Shown piece by piece: positions 8,392 through 16,387 of a DNA stretch of 64,000 bases. A program made the translations under genes and the position numbers. The DNA is from Silanimonas sp. (lineage in GTDB: Bacteria; Pseudomonadota; Gammaproteobacteria; Xanthomonadales; Xanthomonadaceae), in assembly GCA_026005095.1 (NCBI GenBank), contig BPKK01000008.1, forward strand, positions 1 through 64,000. The letters run 5' to 3'. Each line of letters opens with the position of its first letter. Position 1 is the stretch's first letter. Below the pieces are notes generated by a model. It was not told the origin of the DNA. It worked only from the letters and a program-made list of their open reading frames with translations, and searched no databases.

Positions 8392-9176
8392 GCGACGTGC
8401 TGCAGAGGATCCTCGCCTGCAAGGCCGAGGAAGTGGCCGAGCGCCGGGCCCGCCGGCCGCTGGCCGAGGTGGCGGCACGGGCCCGCGATACGGCCCCGGT
8501 CCGCGGCTTCGCCGCCGCCCTGGAGGCGAAGATCGCCGCCGGGCATGCGGCGGTGATCGCCGAGGTGAAGAAGGCCAGCCCCTCCAAGGGGGTGCTGCGC
8601 GCCGACTTCGATCCCGCCGCCATCGCCGCCGACTACGCGCGCGGCGGCGCGGCCTGCCTCTCGGTGCTCACCGACGTCGATTTCTTCCAGGGCAGCGACG
8701 ACTACCTCGTCCAGGCCCGCGCGGCCTGCGCCCTGCCGGTGCTGCGCAAGGACTTCACCATCGACGAGTATCAGGTGTACGAGGCCCGGGCGCTGGGCGC
8801 CGATGCCGTGCTGCTGATCGTGGCCGCGCTCGACGATGCCCGCCTCGGCGGCCTGTGCGAGCTCGCCATGGGCCTCGGGCTCGACGTGCTGGTGGAGGTG
8901 CACGATGCCGATGAGCTCGAGCGCGCCCTGCAGACCGCCTCGCCGCTGATCGGCATCAACAATCGCAACCTGCGCAGTTTCGAGGTCTCGCTCGAGACCA
9001 CGCTGGGCCTGAAAGAGGCGGTGCCGAATGACCGCCGCCTGGTCACCGAGAGCGGCATCCTCGCCCGCGAGGACGTGGCGCGGATGCGCGCGGCGGGGGT
9101 GCATGCCTTCCTGGTGGGCGAGGCCTTCATGCGCGCCCCCTCTCCCGGCGCGGCCCTGAGGGCGCTGTTCGACTGA
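8388..9176 (+). CDS. trpC: Indole-3-glycerol-phosphate synthase
   Basis: This (beta/alpha)8-barrel enzyme closes the ring of CdRP to indole-3-glycerol phosphate. It is monofunctional (262 residues, with no fused TrpF). Catalytic residues are in [12 protein letters not shown] (Glu59, Lys61), with LRKDF carrying the catalytic lysine and INNRNL near the C-terminal half. It ends the trp gene string here; trpF, trpB and trpA are not in the window. A 346-bp gap with a dispersed repeat follows. Confidence 0.97.
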   Translation: MSDVLQRILACKAEEVAERRARRPLAEVAARARDTAPVRGFAAALEAKIAAGHAAVIAEVKKASPSKGVLRADFDPAAIAADYARGGAACLSVLTDVDFFQGSDDYLVQARAACALPVLRKDFTIDEYQVYEARALGADAVLLIVAALDDARLGGLCELAMGLGLDVLVEVHDADELERALQTASPLIGINNRNLRSFEVSLETTLGLKEAVPNDRRLVTESGILAREDVARMRAAGVHAFLVGEAFMRAPSPGAALRALFD

Positions 9177-9182
9177 GCGCGG

Positions 9183-9500
9183 ACGCGGGGGCCTCGGCGG
9201 CGCCTGCCTCGTGCGGACGGGCGTCTCGGCTGGCGAGCCTGCCTGCCGCGTGCGGCATTTCGCTCTTCCCTCGGTCGGGGCAGTCCTGCCCCGACTCGGG
9301 CGCTCGCCATCCTTGGGCTCGCTTGCCGCGAAACGCCACCCGCGGCGTCGCGGCTCGCGGCGGACCACCCGGAGCGCCGCGCCCGCGGGGAGTGCGTCCC
9401 CGTGAGCGAGGCAGGGATGCCGAGCGTCCGCGAATACGGCGCTGGACGCAGAGTCTGAGCGGCACGGGGGCGCACGCCACGCGAAGGCAGGCGCCCGGGC
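9183..9500. repeat. Dispersed intergenic repeat, copy A (between trpC and clp)
   Basis: The 346-bp gap after trpC holds no credible gene. It is composed of modules found elsewhere in the window. GCGGCATTTCGCTCTTCCCT with flanks (about 9240-9300) recurs inverted at about 63290-63345. A module around 9408-9455 (GAGCGAGGCAGGGATG, then GCGAATACGG and CTGGACGCAGAGTCTGAG) recurs diverged at about 31988-32045. A third module, GCACGGGGGCGCACGCC (9461-9477), recurs inverted at about 31956-31972. A perfect hairpin CGGGGCAG-TC-CTGCCCCG lies at about 9273-9290 and could also terminate trp transcription. Confidence 0.6.
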
Positions 9501-9522
9501 GAAGACCCCGGGGCAGGACGCC

Positions 9523-10224
9523 TCAGCGCGTGCCGTACACCACCACGGTCTTGCCGCGGGCATGCAGCATGCCCTGCTCCTGCAGCTGCTTGAGCACCCG
9601 GCCGGCCATCTCGCGCGAGCAGCCAACGATGCGCGCCAGCTCCTGGCGCGAGACGCGGATCTGCGTGCCCTGCGGATGGCTCATCGCGTCCGGTTCCTGG
9701 CAGAGGTCCTGCAGGGCCTTGACGATGCGGCTGCCGACGTCGAGGAAGGCAAGGCGGCTGGCCTTGCGGCTGGTTTCCAGTAGGCGCTTGGAGAGCTGGG
9801 CGCCGATCACGTAGAGCAGCTTCGGTGCGTCGGCCGCCAGCGGGCCGGTGAGCAGCTGGTGCAGGCGCTCGTAGCTGATCTCCGCCAGTTCCACCGGCGA
9901 ACGGGTGCGCAGGGTCACCACGCGCTTGTCGGCCTTCACGAACAGGCCCATCTCGCCGACGAAATCGCCCGGGTTGGCGTAGCTCAGCACCAGCTCGCGG
10001 TCATCCGCCTCCTCGCTGATCACGCTCACCGAGCCGGAAATCACGTAGTACAGGGTGGTGGCCGGGTCGCCGGGGCGGAACACGTCGGTTCGGTTCGGGT
10101 ACTTCCGGCGGTGGCACTGGTCGAGGAAGCGGGCCAGGGTGGCCTTGTCGAGGTCCAGCGGTGAGCTGGCCACCTGCATGCGCACGGTTGGCGTCAGCAG
10201 CGCGGCGGTGGCGGTCTGGATCAT
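9523..10224 (-). CDS. clp: CRP-like global regulator Clp
   Basis: The 233-residue CRP/FNR-family protein has a cyclic-nucleotide-binding fold (about 25-140, with GEMGLF at 90-95) and a C-terminal helix-turn-helix (about 192-211). In Xanthomonas, Clp binds DNA in the apo state and is released by c-di-GMP, controlling virulence and secreted enzymes. Gene order clp-speD matches that group. At the position of E. coli CRP Ser83, a cAMP contact, the residue is hydrophobic (RVV, 101-103), fitting loss of cAMP binding. Ribosome site AAGGA precedes the ATG at 10224. The promoter is annotated separately. Confidence 0.9.
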   Translation of the reverse strand: MIQTATAALLTPTVRMQVASSPLDLDKATLARFLDQCHRRKYPNRTDVFRPGDPATTLYYVISGSVSVISEEADDRELVLSYANPGDFVGEMGLFVKADKRVVTLRTRSPVELAEISYERLHQLLTGPLAADAPKLLYVIGAQLSKRLLETSRKASRLAFLDVGSRIVKALQDLCQEPDAMSHPQGTQIRVSRQELARIVGCSREMAGRVLKQLQEQGMLHARGKTVVVYGTR

Positions 10225-10250
10225 GGGGCGTCCTTACGAAACCTCACCTT

Positions 10251-10279
10251 AGCTTATGGTTCGTTGTGACGGGGTTCAA
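10251..10279 (-). promoter_or_regulatory. Sigma-70-type promoter of clp
   Basis: On the minus strand a -35 TTGAAC (10279-10274) is separated by exactly 17 bp from a -10 TAAGCT (10256-10251). Transcription would start about 20 nt before the clp ATG, leaving room for the AAGGA ribosome site. Confidence 0.5.
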
Positions 10280-10334
10280 TCTCTCGGCGAGGCCCCGTTC
10301 ACGCCCCGGGGTGGCCCCCGCCGCCGGCATGGCC

Positions 10335-10340
10335 GATAAT
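10335..10340 (+). promoter_or_regulatory. -10-like GATAAT before speD
   Basis: GATAATCGCGCCC lies 42 nt before the speD GTG. It resembles TATAATCGCGGGC in front of ribE. No good -35 at 17 bp is apparent. Confidence 0.3.
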
Positions 10341-10381
10341 CGCGCCCCTTCCCGCTCCCGCGCTCCCCCGAGGACACCACC

Positions 10382-11207
10382 GTGGTCAAGCCACTGCCGC
10401 GCCTCCGCCTCCAGGGGTTCAACAACCTCACCAAGGCGCTCTCCTTCAACATCTACGACGTCTGCTACGCGGTCACCGAGGAGCAGCGCCAGCGCTACAT
10501 CGAGTACATCGACGAGGCCTACAACGCCGAGCGCCTGACCCAGATCCTCACCGACGTGGCCGAGATCATCGGCGCCAATATCCTCAACGTGGCGCGCCAG
10601 GACTACGACCCGCAGGGCGCCTCGGTCACCATCCTCATCAGCGAGGAGCCGGTGATCGACAAGAAGGCGGCGGGCAAGGAACTGATCGCCGATGCCGTGG
10701 TGGAGCACCAGGAGGCCGCCGAGGCCTCGGTGGTGGCGCACCTCGACAAGAGCCACATCACGGTACACACCTACCCGGAAACCCACCCGCACAACGGCAT
10801 CGCCACCTTCCGCGCCGACATCGACGTGGCCACCTGCGGCGTGATTTCGCCGCTTGAAGGCGCTGAACTACCTGATCGAGAGCTTCGAGTCGGACATCGT
10901 GATCATGGACTACCGCGTGCGCGGCTTCACCCGCGACGTGCGCGGCACCAAGCACTACATCGACCACCGCATCAATTCGATCCAGGATTTCCTCGCCAAG
11001 CCGATCAAGTCACGCTACGAGATGATCGACGTGAACGTCTATCAGGAGAACCTCTTCCACACGAAGATGCACCTGAAGGAGTTCGACCTCGACACCTACC
11101 TGTTCGAGGAGAAGGCGAAGAACCTGAGCTTCAAGGACCGCCTGCGCATCGAGTCACAGCTCAAGCGCGAGATCGAGGAACTGTTCCACGGCCGCAACCT
11201 GGTCTGA
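10382..11207 (+). pseudogene. speD: S-adenosylmethionine decarboxylase proenzyme, frameshifted
   Basis: SpeD makes decarboxylated SAM for spermidine synthesis. It is a proenzyme that self-cleaves at Ser in [11 protein letters not shown] to form the pyruvoyl cofactor. The first frame (10382 to about 10853, GTG start, MVKPLPRL) runs through the cleavage site to ATCGVISPL. The rest (KALNYLIES to ELFHGRNLV) is in the +1 frame from 10854. The break is a single extra T in CCGCTTGAAGGCG, where CCGCTGAAGGCG would restore about 274 residues. Both halves are otherwise perfectly family-like, so a sequencing error or very recent mutation is likelier than decay. Confidence 0.9.
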
Positions 11208-11230
11208 GCGCGTCCGTCCGTTCTGCCTGT

Positions 11231-11262
11231 GAAGCCCGCCACATGGCGGGCTTCGCCGTTTC
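11231..11262 (+). terminator. Terminator-like hairpin between speD and coq7
   Basis: A perfect 11-bp stem, GAAGCCCGCCA-CA-TGGCGGGCTTC (11231-11254), is followed by a short T-containing tail on the plus strand. It lies between the convergent genes speD and coq7 and could terminate both. Confidence 0.6.
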
Positions 11263-11269
11263 CGAGGGG

Positions 11270-11923
11270 TCAGAGACGGTAGGCCACCGCCTTCATCAGC
11301 TTCGCGGTGGCGGCCATCACCTGCGGAATGGGCCAGGGCAGGCGTCGGGCACCGGCGGCCTCGGCGTGGTCGGCGTGGCGGGCCTCGTCGGCCTTCATGG
11401 TCTCGAGGATGCGCCGCGAATGCTCGTCGCCGGGCGGCAGGGTGGCGAGGTGCTCGTCGAGGTGGGCCTCGACCTGGCGCTCGGTCTCGACCACGAAGCC
11501 CAGGTTCCAGCCGTCGCCGCGCAGGCCGGCGGCCACGCCGATGGCATAGCTGCCGGCGTACCAGAGCGGGTTGAGCAGGCTTGGCCGGCTGTCGAGGGCG
11601 GCGAGGCGCTCGGCGCACCAGGCCAGGTGGTCGGTTTCCTCCTGCGCCGCCTCCAGCAGCTGGGCGCGCACCGCCGGGTCGCGGGCCACCGCGGCCTGGC
11701 CGCAGTACAGGGCCTGGGCGCAGACCTCGCCGGTGTGGTTCACCCGCATCAGCCCGGCGGCGTGGCGGCGCTGGACCTCGTCCAGTTCGACGGGGGGCAG
11801 CCCGGCACCGGGGTCGGGGCGGCGGGCCACCGGGGGGGCGAACAGAGTGCTGAGCGCGCCCTGGGCCTCGCCCAGCCAGTGGTCGAGCGGGCCGGCGGCA
11901 TGGCGGAAGGGGCGGGCGTTCAT
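11270..11923 (-). CDS. coq7: 2-polyprenyl-3-methyl-6-methoxy-1,4-benzoquinone monooxygenase
   Basis: Coq7 hydroxylates demethoxyubiquinone in the last ring hydroxylation of ubiquinone synthesis. The 217-residue di-iron carboxylate protein shows the expected ligand motifs: [28 protein letters not shown] and DEARHADHA. The start ATG at 11923 (MNARPF) was preferred to one 24 nt further upstream because it begins with the usual N-terminus. Its orientation opposite to rplM leaves 185 bp that carry the ribosomal promoter. Confidence 0.93.
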   Translation of the reverse strand: MNARPFRHAAGPLDHWLGEAQGALSTLFAPPVARRPDPGAGLPPVELDEVQRRHAAGLMRVNHTGEVCAQALYCGQAAVARDPAVRAQLLEAAQEETDHLAWCAERLAALDSRPSLLNPLWYAGSYAIGVAAGLRGDGWNLGFVVETERQVEAHLDEHLATLPPGDEHSRRILETMKADEARHADHAEAAGARRLPWPIPQVMAATAKLMKAVAYRL

Positions 11924-12038
11924 CGGCGGTGTGGGTGGCAGTGGCACGGGGCGTGTATCCTCGCCCGCCCTGCCGCCTTCGCGCCAGCGCCCCCGCGGGC
12001 AGCGGCTGCAAGCTGAACGCCGGACACGCCTCGGCCGC

Positions 12039-12067
12039 TTGCAAAGGGACGGCGGGCGGGCTATCCT
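12039..12067 (+). promoter_or_regulatory. Promoter of rplM-rpsI
   Basis: A -35 TTGCAA (12039-12044) and a -10 TATCCT (12062-12067) are separated by exactly 17 bp. They sit 42 nt upstream of the rplM ATG. The locally lower GC content after the -10 box fits a strong ribosomal-protein promoter. Confidence 0.6.
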
Positions 12068-12108
12068 TTTTCGTCTACCCTTTCACTCATTCGCTTTCTG
12101 GAGCTGTC

Positions 12109-12543
12109 ATGAAGAGCATGACCGTCAGCGCCAAGGCCGAGACCGTCCAGCGCGACTGGTTCGTCGTCGACGCTTCCGGCAAGACCTTGGGCCGCCTGTG
12201 CTCGGAGCTGGCATTCCGCCTGCGCGGCAAGCACAAGCCGACCTGGAGCCCGCATGTCGACACCGGTGACTACTTCGTGGTCATCAATGCCGACAAGATC
12301 GCGGTCACCGGCAACAAGCTCAAGGACAAGATGTACCACCGCTTCACCGGCTATGTGGGCAATCTGAAGTCCGAGTCGCTCGAGCAGGCCCTCGAGCGTC
12401 ATCCGGAGCGCGTGATCGAGATCGGCGTCAAGGGCATGCTCCCGAAGACCCCGCTGGGCCGCGCGATGTACCGCAAGCTCAAGGTCTACAAGGGTGCTGA
12501 GCACCCGCACACCGCCCAGCAGCCGAAGCCGCTGGACCTGTAA
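12109..12543 (+). CDS. rplM: 50S ribosomal protein L13
   Basis: L13 is a primary 23S rRNA-binding protein of the large subunit. The 144-residue length and motifs ([48 protein letters not shown]) are family-typical. The ATG at 12109 was chosen for its fit to the family N-terminus. rpsI follows after 13 bp in the conserved rplM-rpsI operon. Confidence 0.98.
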   Translation: MKSMTVSAKAETVQRDWFVVDASGKTLGRLCSELAFRLRGKHKPTWSPHVDTGDYFVVINADKIAVTGNKLKDKMYHRFTGYVGNLKSESLEQALERHPERVIEIGVKGMLPKTPLGRAMYRKLKVYKGAEHPHTAQQPKPLDL

Positions 12544-12556
12544 GGGAATAGGCACC

Positions 12557-12949
12557 ATGGCACTCCAGCAGAATTACGGCACCGGCCGCCGCAAGTCCTC
12601 GACCGCCCGCGTGTTCCTGCGCAAGGGCACCGGCAACATCACCGTCAACGGCCGGCCGCTCGACCAGTTCTTCGGCCGCGAGACCTCGCGCATGATCGTG
12701 CGCCAGCCGCTCGAACTGACCAAGACCACCGATCAGTTCGACATCCTCGTCACGGTCGAGGGCGGCGGCATCACCGGCCAGGCCGGCGCCATCCGCCTCG
12801 GTCTCGCCCGCGCCCTCGTCGAGTACAACGAGGCGCTGAAGCCCGAACTGCGCCGCGCCGGCTTCATGACCCGCGACGCCCGCGAGGTCGAGCGCAAGAA
12901 GGTTGGCCTGCACAAGGCCCGCCGCGCCACCCAGTTCTCGAAGCGCTAA
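12557..12949 (+). CDS. rpsI: 30S ribosomal protein S9
   Basis: This is the 130-residue S9, whose C-terminal tail (ATQFSKR) reaches the decoding centre near the P-site tRNA anticodon. Diagnostic motifs are [15 protein letters not shown] and [15 protein letters not shown] Shine-Dalgarno AAGGGA sits between the rplM stop and the ATG at 12557. A tRNA gene lies 32 bp downstream. Confidence 0.98.
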   Translation: MALQQNYGTGRRKSSTARVFLRKGTGNITVNGRPLDQFFGRETSRMIVRQPLELTKTTDQFDILVTVEGGGITGQAGAIRLGLARALVEYNEALKPELRRAGFMTRDAREVERKKVGLHKARRATQFSKR

Positions 12950-12981
12950 ACTTCGGGGTATCCTTCTTTCGGAGCATCCGC

Positions 12982-13056
12982 AGCCCGTTAGCCAAGCGGT
13001 AAGGCACCTGACTCTGACTCAGGCATTCGGTGGTTCGAATCCATCACGGGCTGCCA
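12982..13056 (+). tRNA. tRNA-Gln (anticodon CUG)
   Basis: The cloverleaf is complete. The 7-bp acceptor stem is AGCCCGT/ACGGGCT and the D arm is GCC-AAGCGGTAA-GGC. The anticodon stem is CCTGA/TCAGG with loop CTCTGAC, giving anticodon CTG. The variable loop is CATTC and the T arm is GGTGG-TTCGAAT-CCATC. Discriminator G is followed by an encoded CCA. A terminator hairpin follows 15 nt later. Confidence 0.95.
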
Positions 13057-13071
13057 CTTCGAGCAGCACAG

Positions 13072-13098
13072 ACGGCCCTTCGGGGCCGTTTGTCGTTT
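13072..13098 (+). terminator. Rho-independent terminator after tRNA-Gln
   Basis: Stem ACGGCCC, loop TTCG and stem GGGCCGT (13072-13089) are followed by TTGTCGTTT. The UUCG tetraloop and T-rich tail are typical of intrinsic terminators. It closes the rplM-rpsI-tRNA region. Confidence 0.85.
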
Positions 13099-13183
13099 CA
13101 GGGGGGGGCACGCTCCGGGGGCGGTTCCGTTTTCCCGGCCGCTGTCGCATCCTCGCCGGGCCAGCCTCACCACGGGTCTTGCC

Positions 13184-14356
13184 ATGCCGGTGTCCAGCCA
13201 GGAACTCGCCAGCCTCTTCCCTCTCGAGTCGCTGCGCCCTGAATCCCGCCAGTACCTCGCCCGCGAGGCACTGGAAATCACCGCCGGGCGCGGCGAGCGG
13301 GTGTTCGAGGCGGGTGACCTCGATGAGGACACGGTCTACGTCACCCGCGGCGCAGTACGCTGCGACTATCCCGACGGGCGCAGCACCCTGCATCAGGCCG
13401 ATTCGCTGGTGCATGGCCGCTACCCGCTCAACGATGCCGTGCCGCGCCGCTTCCGCGCCACCGTGCACAGCCGCGAGGCGCGCCTGCTGCGCCTGAACCG
13501 GCGCCAGGTGGAGAAGTTGATCGCCTGGGACCAGATCAGCCGTCAGCCGCAGTTTCGCTTCTTCGACCCCACCCCGAATGGCAACGAGTGGGCCTACCGT
13601 CTGCTGCAGGCTCCGGCCTTCCGTCGTCTGCCCACCGGCAATCTGGAAAAGCTGTTCCAGCTGCTGGCAGAGCAGCCGGTAGCGCCGGGCGAGGTGGTGA
13701 TGAGCGAGGGCGACCCTCCGGGGGACTTCTACGTCATCCGCCAGGGCACGGCCTCGGTCACCAAGACCCTCGACGGTACGCCGAAGGTGGTGGCCTACCT
13801 CGCCGAGGGCGACGCCTTCGGCGAGGACGGACTGCTCTCGAACCAGCCGCGCAATGCCACCGTGCGCATGCTACAAGGCGGGCAGCTGCTGCGTCTCTCG
13901 CGCAGTGATTTCGAGGCGATCTTGAAGCCGCCGGTGATCAAGTGGCTGCTGCCGGCCGAAGCGGCCAGGAAAGCTCAGGAGGGCGCCATCGTGCTCGACG
14001 TGCGTCTGCCCGAGGAGGTGGCACAGCGTTCGATCGCCGGGGCGCTCAACATTCCCCTCGCCCGCCTGCGCGAGGAGGCGCCGGCGCAGTTGCCGCCGGG
14101 CCGGCCGGTGATCGTCTACTGCAATACCGGCGAACGCTCGGCCGCGGCGGCCTTCGTGCTCTCGCGGCTGGAGTTCGAGGTGGCGGCGATCCACGGCGGG
14201 CTTTCCGCCATGCTGCGCCTGCAGGCGCAGCAGCAGGCGCAGCAGCAGGCGCAGCAGCAGGCGCAGCAGCAGGCGCAGCAGCAGGCGCAGCAGCAGGCGC
14301 AGCAGCAGGCGCAGCAGCAGGCGCAGCAGCAGGCGGCGGAGGCGGCCAAGGGCTAG
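13184..14356 (+). CDS. Cyclic-nucleotide-binding/rhodanese protein with C-terminal AQQQ repeat
   Basis: The 390-residue soluble protein has an N-terminal degenerate cNMP-like domain (about 5-120) and a second cNMP-binding-like domain (about 140-255, with [11 protein letters not shown]). A rhodanese domain (about 262-345) has catalytic Cys313 in the loop YCNTGERS. Residues 348-383 are nine perfect AQQQ repeats, followed by AAEAAKG. Rhodaneses move sulfane sulfur or sense it. With regulatory cNMP folds this may be a sulfur- or nucleotide-responsive regulator, but the role is unknown. Its stop codon overlaps the rpiA stop on the other strand within a CTAG palindrome. Confidence 0.85.
   Translation: MPVSSQELASLFPLESLRPESRQYLAREALEITAGRGERVFEAGDLDEDTVYVTRGAVRCDYPDGRSTLHQADSLVHGRYPLNDAVPRRFRATVHSREARLLRLNRRQVEKLIAWDQISRQPQFRFFDPTPNGNEWAYRLLQAPAFRRLPTGNLEKLFQLLAEQPVAPGEVVMSEGDPPGDFYVIRQGTASVTKTLDGTPKVVAYLAEGDAFGEDGLLSNQPRNATVRMLQGGQLLRLSRSDFEAILKPPVIKWLLPAEAARKAQEGAIVLDVRLPEEVAQRSIAGALNIPLARLREEAPAQLPPGRPVIVYCNTGERSAAAAFVLSRLEFEVAAIHGGLSAMLRLQAQQQAQQQAQQQAQQQAQQQAQQQAQQQAQQQAQQQAAEAAKG
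14225..14332 (+). repeat. Perfect 12-bp tandem repeat, 9 copies (AQQQ codons)
   Basis: Nine identical copies of GCGCAGCAGCAG, in frame, encode (AQQQ)9 at the C-terminus of the cNMP/rhodanese protein. Not one base differs between copies, so expansion is recent or actively homogenised. The copy number is likely to vary between isolates without breaking the frame. Confidence 0.97.
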
Positions 14357-15006
14357 CGTTTCTTGCGCACCTCACCGGCGCTGATCACCACGTCGGCGGG
14401 GCGGCGGGCGAACAGGCCACAGGTGACGACGCCCGGGATCTGGTTCAGCTCGCGCTCGAGGCCGACCGGATCGACGATGCGCAGATGGTGCACGTCGAGG
14501 ATCCAGTTGCCGTTGTCGGTGGTCACGCCCTCGCGCCACACCGGCTGGCCGCCCATGGCGACGATCTTGCGACCCACCAGCGAGCGCGCCATCGGGATCA
14601 CCTCCACCGGCAGTGGGAAGCGGCCGAGTACGTCTACTTCTTTGGCCTTGTCGATGATGCAGACGAACTGCGCGCTGGCCTCGGCGATGATCTTCTCGCG
14701 GGTGAGCGCAGCACCGCCGCCCTTGATCAGGCGGTTGTGCGGATCGCACTCGTCGGCGCCATCGACGTAGAGCGGCAAGGGGCCGGCGGCATTGAGGTCC
14801 AGTACCCGGATGCCATGCGCCTTGAGCAGGGCGGTGCTCTGCTCGGAGCTGGAGACGGCGCCTTCGATGCGATCCTTCATCGTCGCGAGGCCATCGATGA
14901 AGTGCTTGACCGTGGAGCCGGTGCCGACGCCGACCACCATGCCGTCCTCGACGTAGTCGAGGGCCTTCAGCGCCGAGGCGCGTTTCTGTTCGTCGGCGGT
15001 GCTCAT
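14353..15006 (-). CDS. rpiA: Ribose-5-phosphate isomerase A
   Basis: RpiA interconverts ribose 5-phosphate and ribulose 5-phosphate. The 217-residue protein has the expected motifs: [26 protein letters not shown] with catalytic acid, and [14 protein letters not shown]. The ATG at 15006 overlaps the stop of the EVE-domain gene as ATGA. It belongs to a minus-strand run with that gene and the cyclo-ligase gene. Confidence 0.97.
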   Translation of the reverse strand: MSTADEQKRASALKALDYVEDGMVVGVGTGSTVKHFIDGLATMKDRIEGAVSSSEQSTALLKAHGIRVLDLNAAGPLPLYVDGADECDPHNRLIKGGGAALTREKIIAEASAQFVCIIDKAKEVDVLGRFPLPVEVIPMARSLVGRKIVAMGGQPVWREGVTTDNGNWILDVHHLRIVDPVGLERELNQIPGVVTCGLFARRPADVVISAGEVRKKR

Positions 15007-15485
15007 GGGGCTTGCGTCTCCAGATCGAGGATGTAGTTCCACTGCGCGGCGCTGACTGGCAGCACGGACAGGCGGTTGCCCCGGCGCAGCAGGGCGAAGT
15101 CGTCGAGGGCTGCGGCATGGTGGCGCAGCTCGTCGAGGGAAATCGTACGCGCCAACCGGCGTTCGAAGGCGACGTCCACCAGCCACCAGCGCGGATCCTC
15201 GCGCGTGCTCCTGGTGTCGTAATAGTCCGATTCCGGGTCGAACTGCGTCGGGTCGGGGTAGGGGGCGGAGGCCACACGGGCCAGGCCGACGATGCCGGGC
15301 ACCGCGGCATTGGAGTGGTAGAAGAACACCCCATCGCCAACGCGCATCTGTTTCCACATGAAGTTGCGCGCCTGATAGTTGCGCACGCCGCTCCAGGGCT
15401 CGGTGCCGACCCGGGCGAGGTCATCGATGGAGAACTCCTCCGGCTCGGATTTCATCAGCCAATACTGGCGGGCAGGGCGGGGCAT
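15003..15485 (-). CDS. EVE (DUF55) domain protein
   Basis: The 160-residue single-domain protein contains [37 protein letters not shown] and DPRWWLVDV. These are the signatures of EVE domains, which are PUA-like folds that recognise modified bases; in bacteria the target is often unknown. ATG 15485 gives the standard N-terminus. It lies directly after the 5-formyl-THF cyclo-ligase gene (1-nt gap) and overlaps rpiA by 4 nt. Confidence 0.93.
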   Translation of the reverse strand: MPRPARQYWLMKSEPEEFSIDDLARVGTEPWSGVRNYQARNFMWKQMRVGDGVFFYHSNAAVPGIVGLARVASAPYPDPTQFDPESDYYDTRSTREDPRWWLVDVAFERRLARTISLDELRHHAAALDDFALLRRGNRLSVLPVSAAQWNYILDLETQAP

Positions 15486-15486
15486 G

Positions 15487-16149
15487 TCAGGGCCTGGAGG
15501 CGGGATGATCGAATCGATGGACGGCAGACGGGGTGGCCACGGCGTCGAGGGGAACGTCCCAGGGTTCGCTGGCGAGGCGCTCGACCAGCTGCCAGTCGTA
15601 GGCGATACCGATGAGGGACGGGGCTGGAGGGGGGCTGGCCGTGCCGGGGGAGGAGGCCCCGGGGCGACGGAAGGCGAAGCTGCGGTCGTACCAGCCGCCG
15701 CCCTGGCCGAGGCGCTGGCCGAGGCCGTCGAAGGCGAGCAGGGGCACGAGGACCACGGCGAGCGTTTCGGGCTCGAGCAGGGGGCCCCCGGTCGGTTCGG
15801 GGATGCCGAAGCGGTTGGTGGCCAGTGGCTCGCCCGTGGTCCAGGCGCGGAAGCGCAGGCGGCCATCGGCATGCAGTACCGGCAGGCACCAGCGCAGGGT
15901 GGCGGGCAGCGCGGCCTGTACCGAGTGCAGCGGCAGCTCGCCGCCCACGGCCCAGTAGCCGCCGATGCTCCCGGCATGGGCGGCGAGTTCGGGCAGTAGC
16001 CGGGTGGCGAGGCGGGCAGCGGCCTCGAGACGCTCGCGCACCGGCAGGGTGCTCCGGCGCTGACGCATGGCCATGCGCAGGCGCTGGCGCTCGTCGCCGG
16101 ACGCGGGGTCCCCGGGGGCGCTGGGATGCAAGGGAACGTCCTCCGCCAT
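15487..16149 (-). CDS. 5-formyltetrahydrofolate cyclo-ligase
   Basis: This enzyme turns 5-formyl-THF into 5,10-methenyl-THF with ATP (YgfA/Fau family). Recognition comes from the C-terminal GQGGGWYDR motif and the FGIPEPTGGP stretch. The 220-residue form starts at ATG 16149, inside the 3' end of the 6S RNA gene. A downstream start (MAMRQRR, about residue 26) is possible and would avoid that overlap. The ssrS-ygfA arrangement is conserved across gammaproteobacteria. Confidence 0.92.
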   Translation of the reverse strand: MAEDVPLHPSAPGDPASGDERQRLRMAMRQRRSTLPVRERLEAAARLATRLLPELAAHAGSIGGYWAVGGELPLHSVQAALPATLRWCLPVLHADGRLRFRAWTTGEPLATNRFGIPEPTGGPLLEPETLAVVLVPLLAFDGLGQRLGQGGGWYDRSFAFRRPGASSPGTASPPPAPSLIGIAYDWQLVERLASEPWDVPLDAVATPSAVHRFDHPASRP

Positions 16150-16319
16150 GCCGATGCGTGCGAAACGACCTTGATCCCGAGGATCAAGTGGGAATGCCGT
16201 CGTCGCGTTCAGGCTTTCCGCAGCAGGGCGGACATGCGCACCGGCGATGAAGCGGGACTCCCGGGCCGTTGTTATGGGTCAAGGCAAATGTTAGCGCACG
16301 CTGTCGAACACAGCAGAGG
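16141..16319 (-). ncRNA. ssrS: 6S RNA
   Basis: On the minus strand this interval shows the conserved 6S core: a GTGTTCG element near the 5' end and GGTGCGCATG. AAGCC then GCGACGACGGCATTC follow, and next an ACTTGATC/GGATCAAGG hairpin near the 3' end. The order and spacing match E. coli 6S. Long-range pairing GCGTGCG/CGCACGC, plus CTCTGC with GCGGAG, closes the terminal stem. 6S RNA mimics an open promoter and sequesters sigma-70 RNA polymerase. Its position between zapA and the cyclo-ligase gene is the conserved one. Ends are approximate. Confidence 0.88.
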
Positions 16320-16329
16320 ACGCCTGGGC

Positions 16330-16335
16330 AGTATA
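16330..16335 (-). promoter_or_regulatory. -10 element of 6S RNA
   Basis: TATACT on the minus strand lies about 8-10 nt before the predicted 6S 5' end. A clear -35 is not visible. The region between it and zapA is GC-rich. Confidence 0.5.
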
Positions 16336-16387
16336 GCCGCGCTGCCGCCCGCCGGCGGCGCCAACGCGGGGCTGGCGGGTCGCCCGT

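Noticed and set aside
9211-9480. Small genes in the trpC-clp gap on either strand
   Set aside because: The frames follow the dispersed repeat modules and are shared only because the repeat is. They lack ribosome sites and protein-like composition.
10854-12016. Continuation of the speD first frame into coq7 and beyond as a fusion protein
   Set aside because: After the extra T the text is meaningless Arg/Gly/Val-rich sequence, and the true SpeD C-terminus is in the other frame. The rest lies antisense to coq7.
14225-14332. CRISPR-like repeat array
   Set aside because: The 12-bp units are contiguous, in frame and without spacers. It is a coding tandem repeat.
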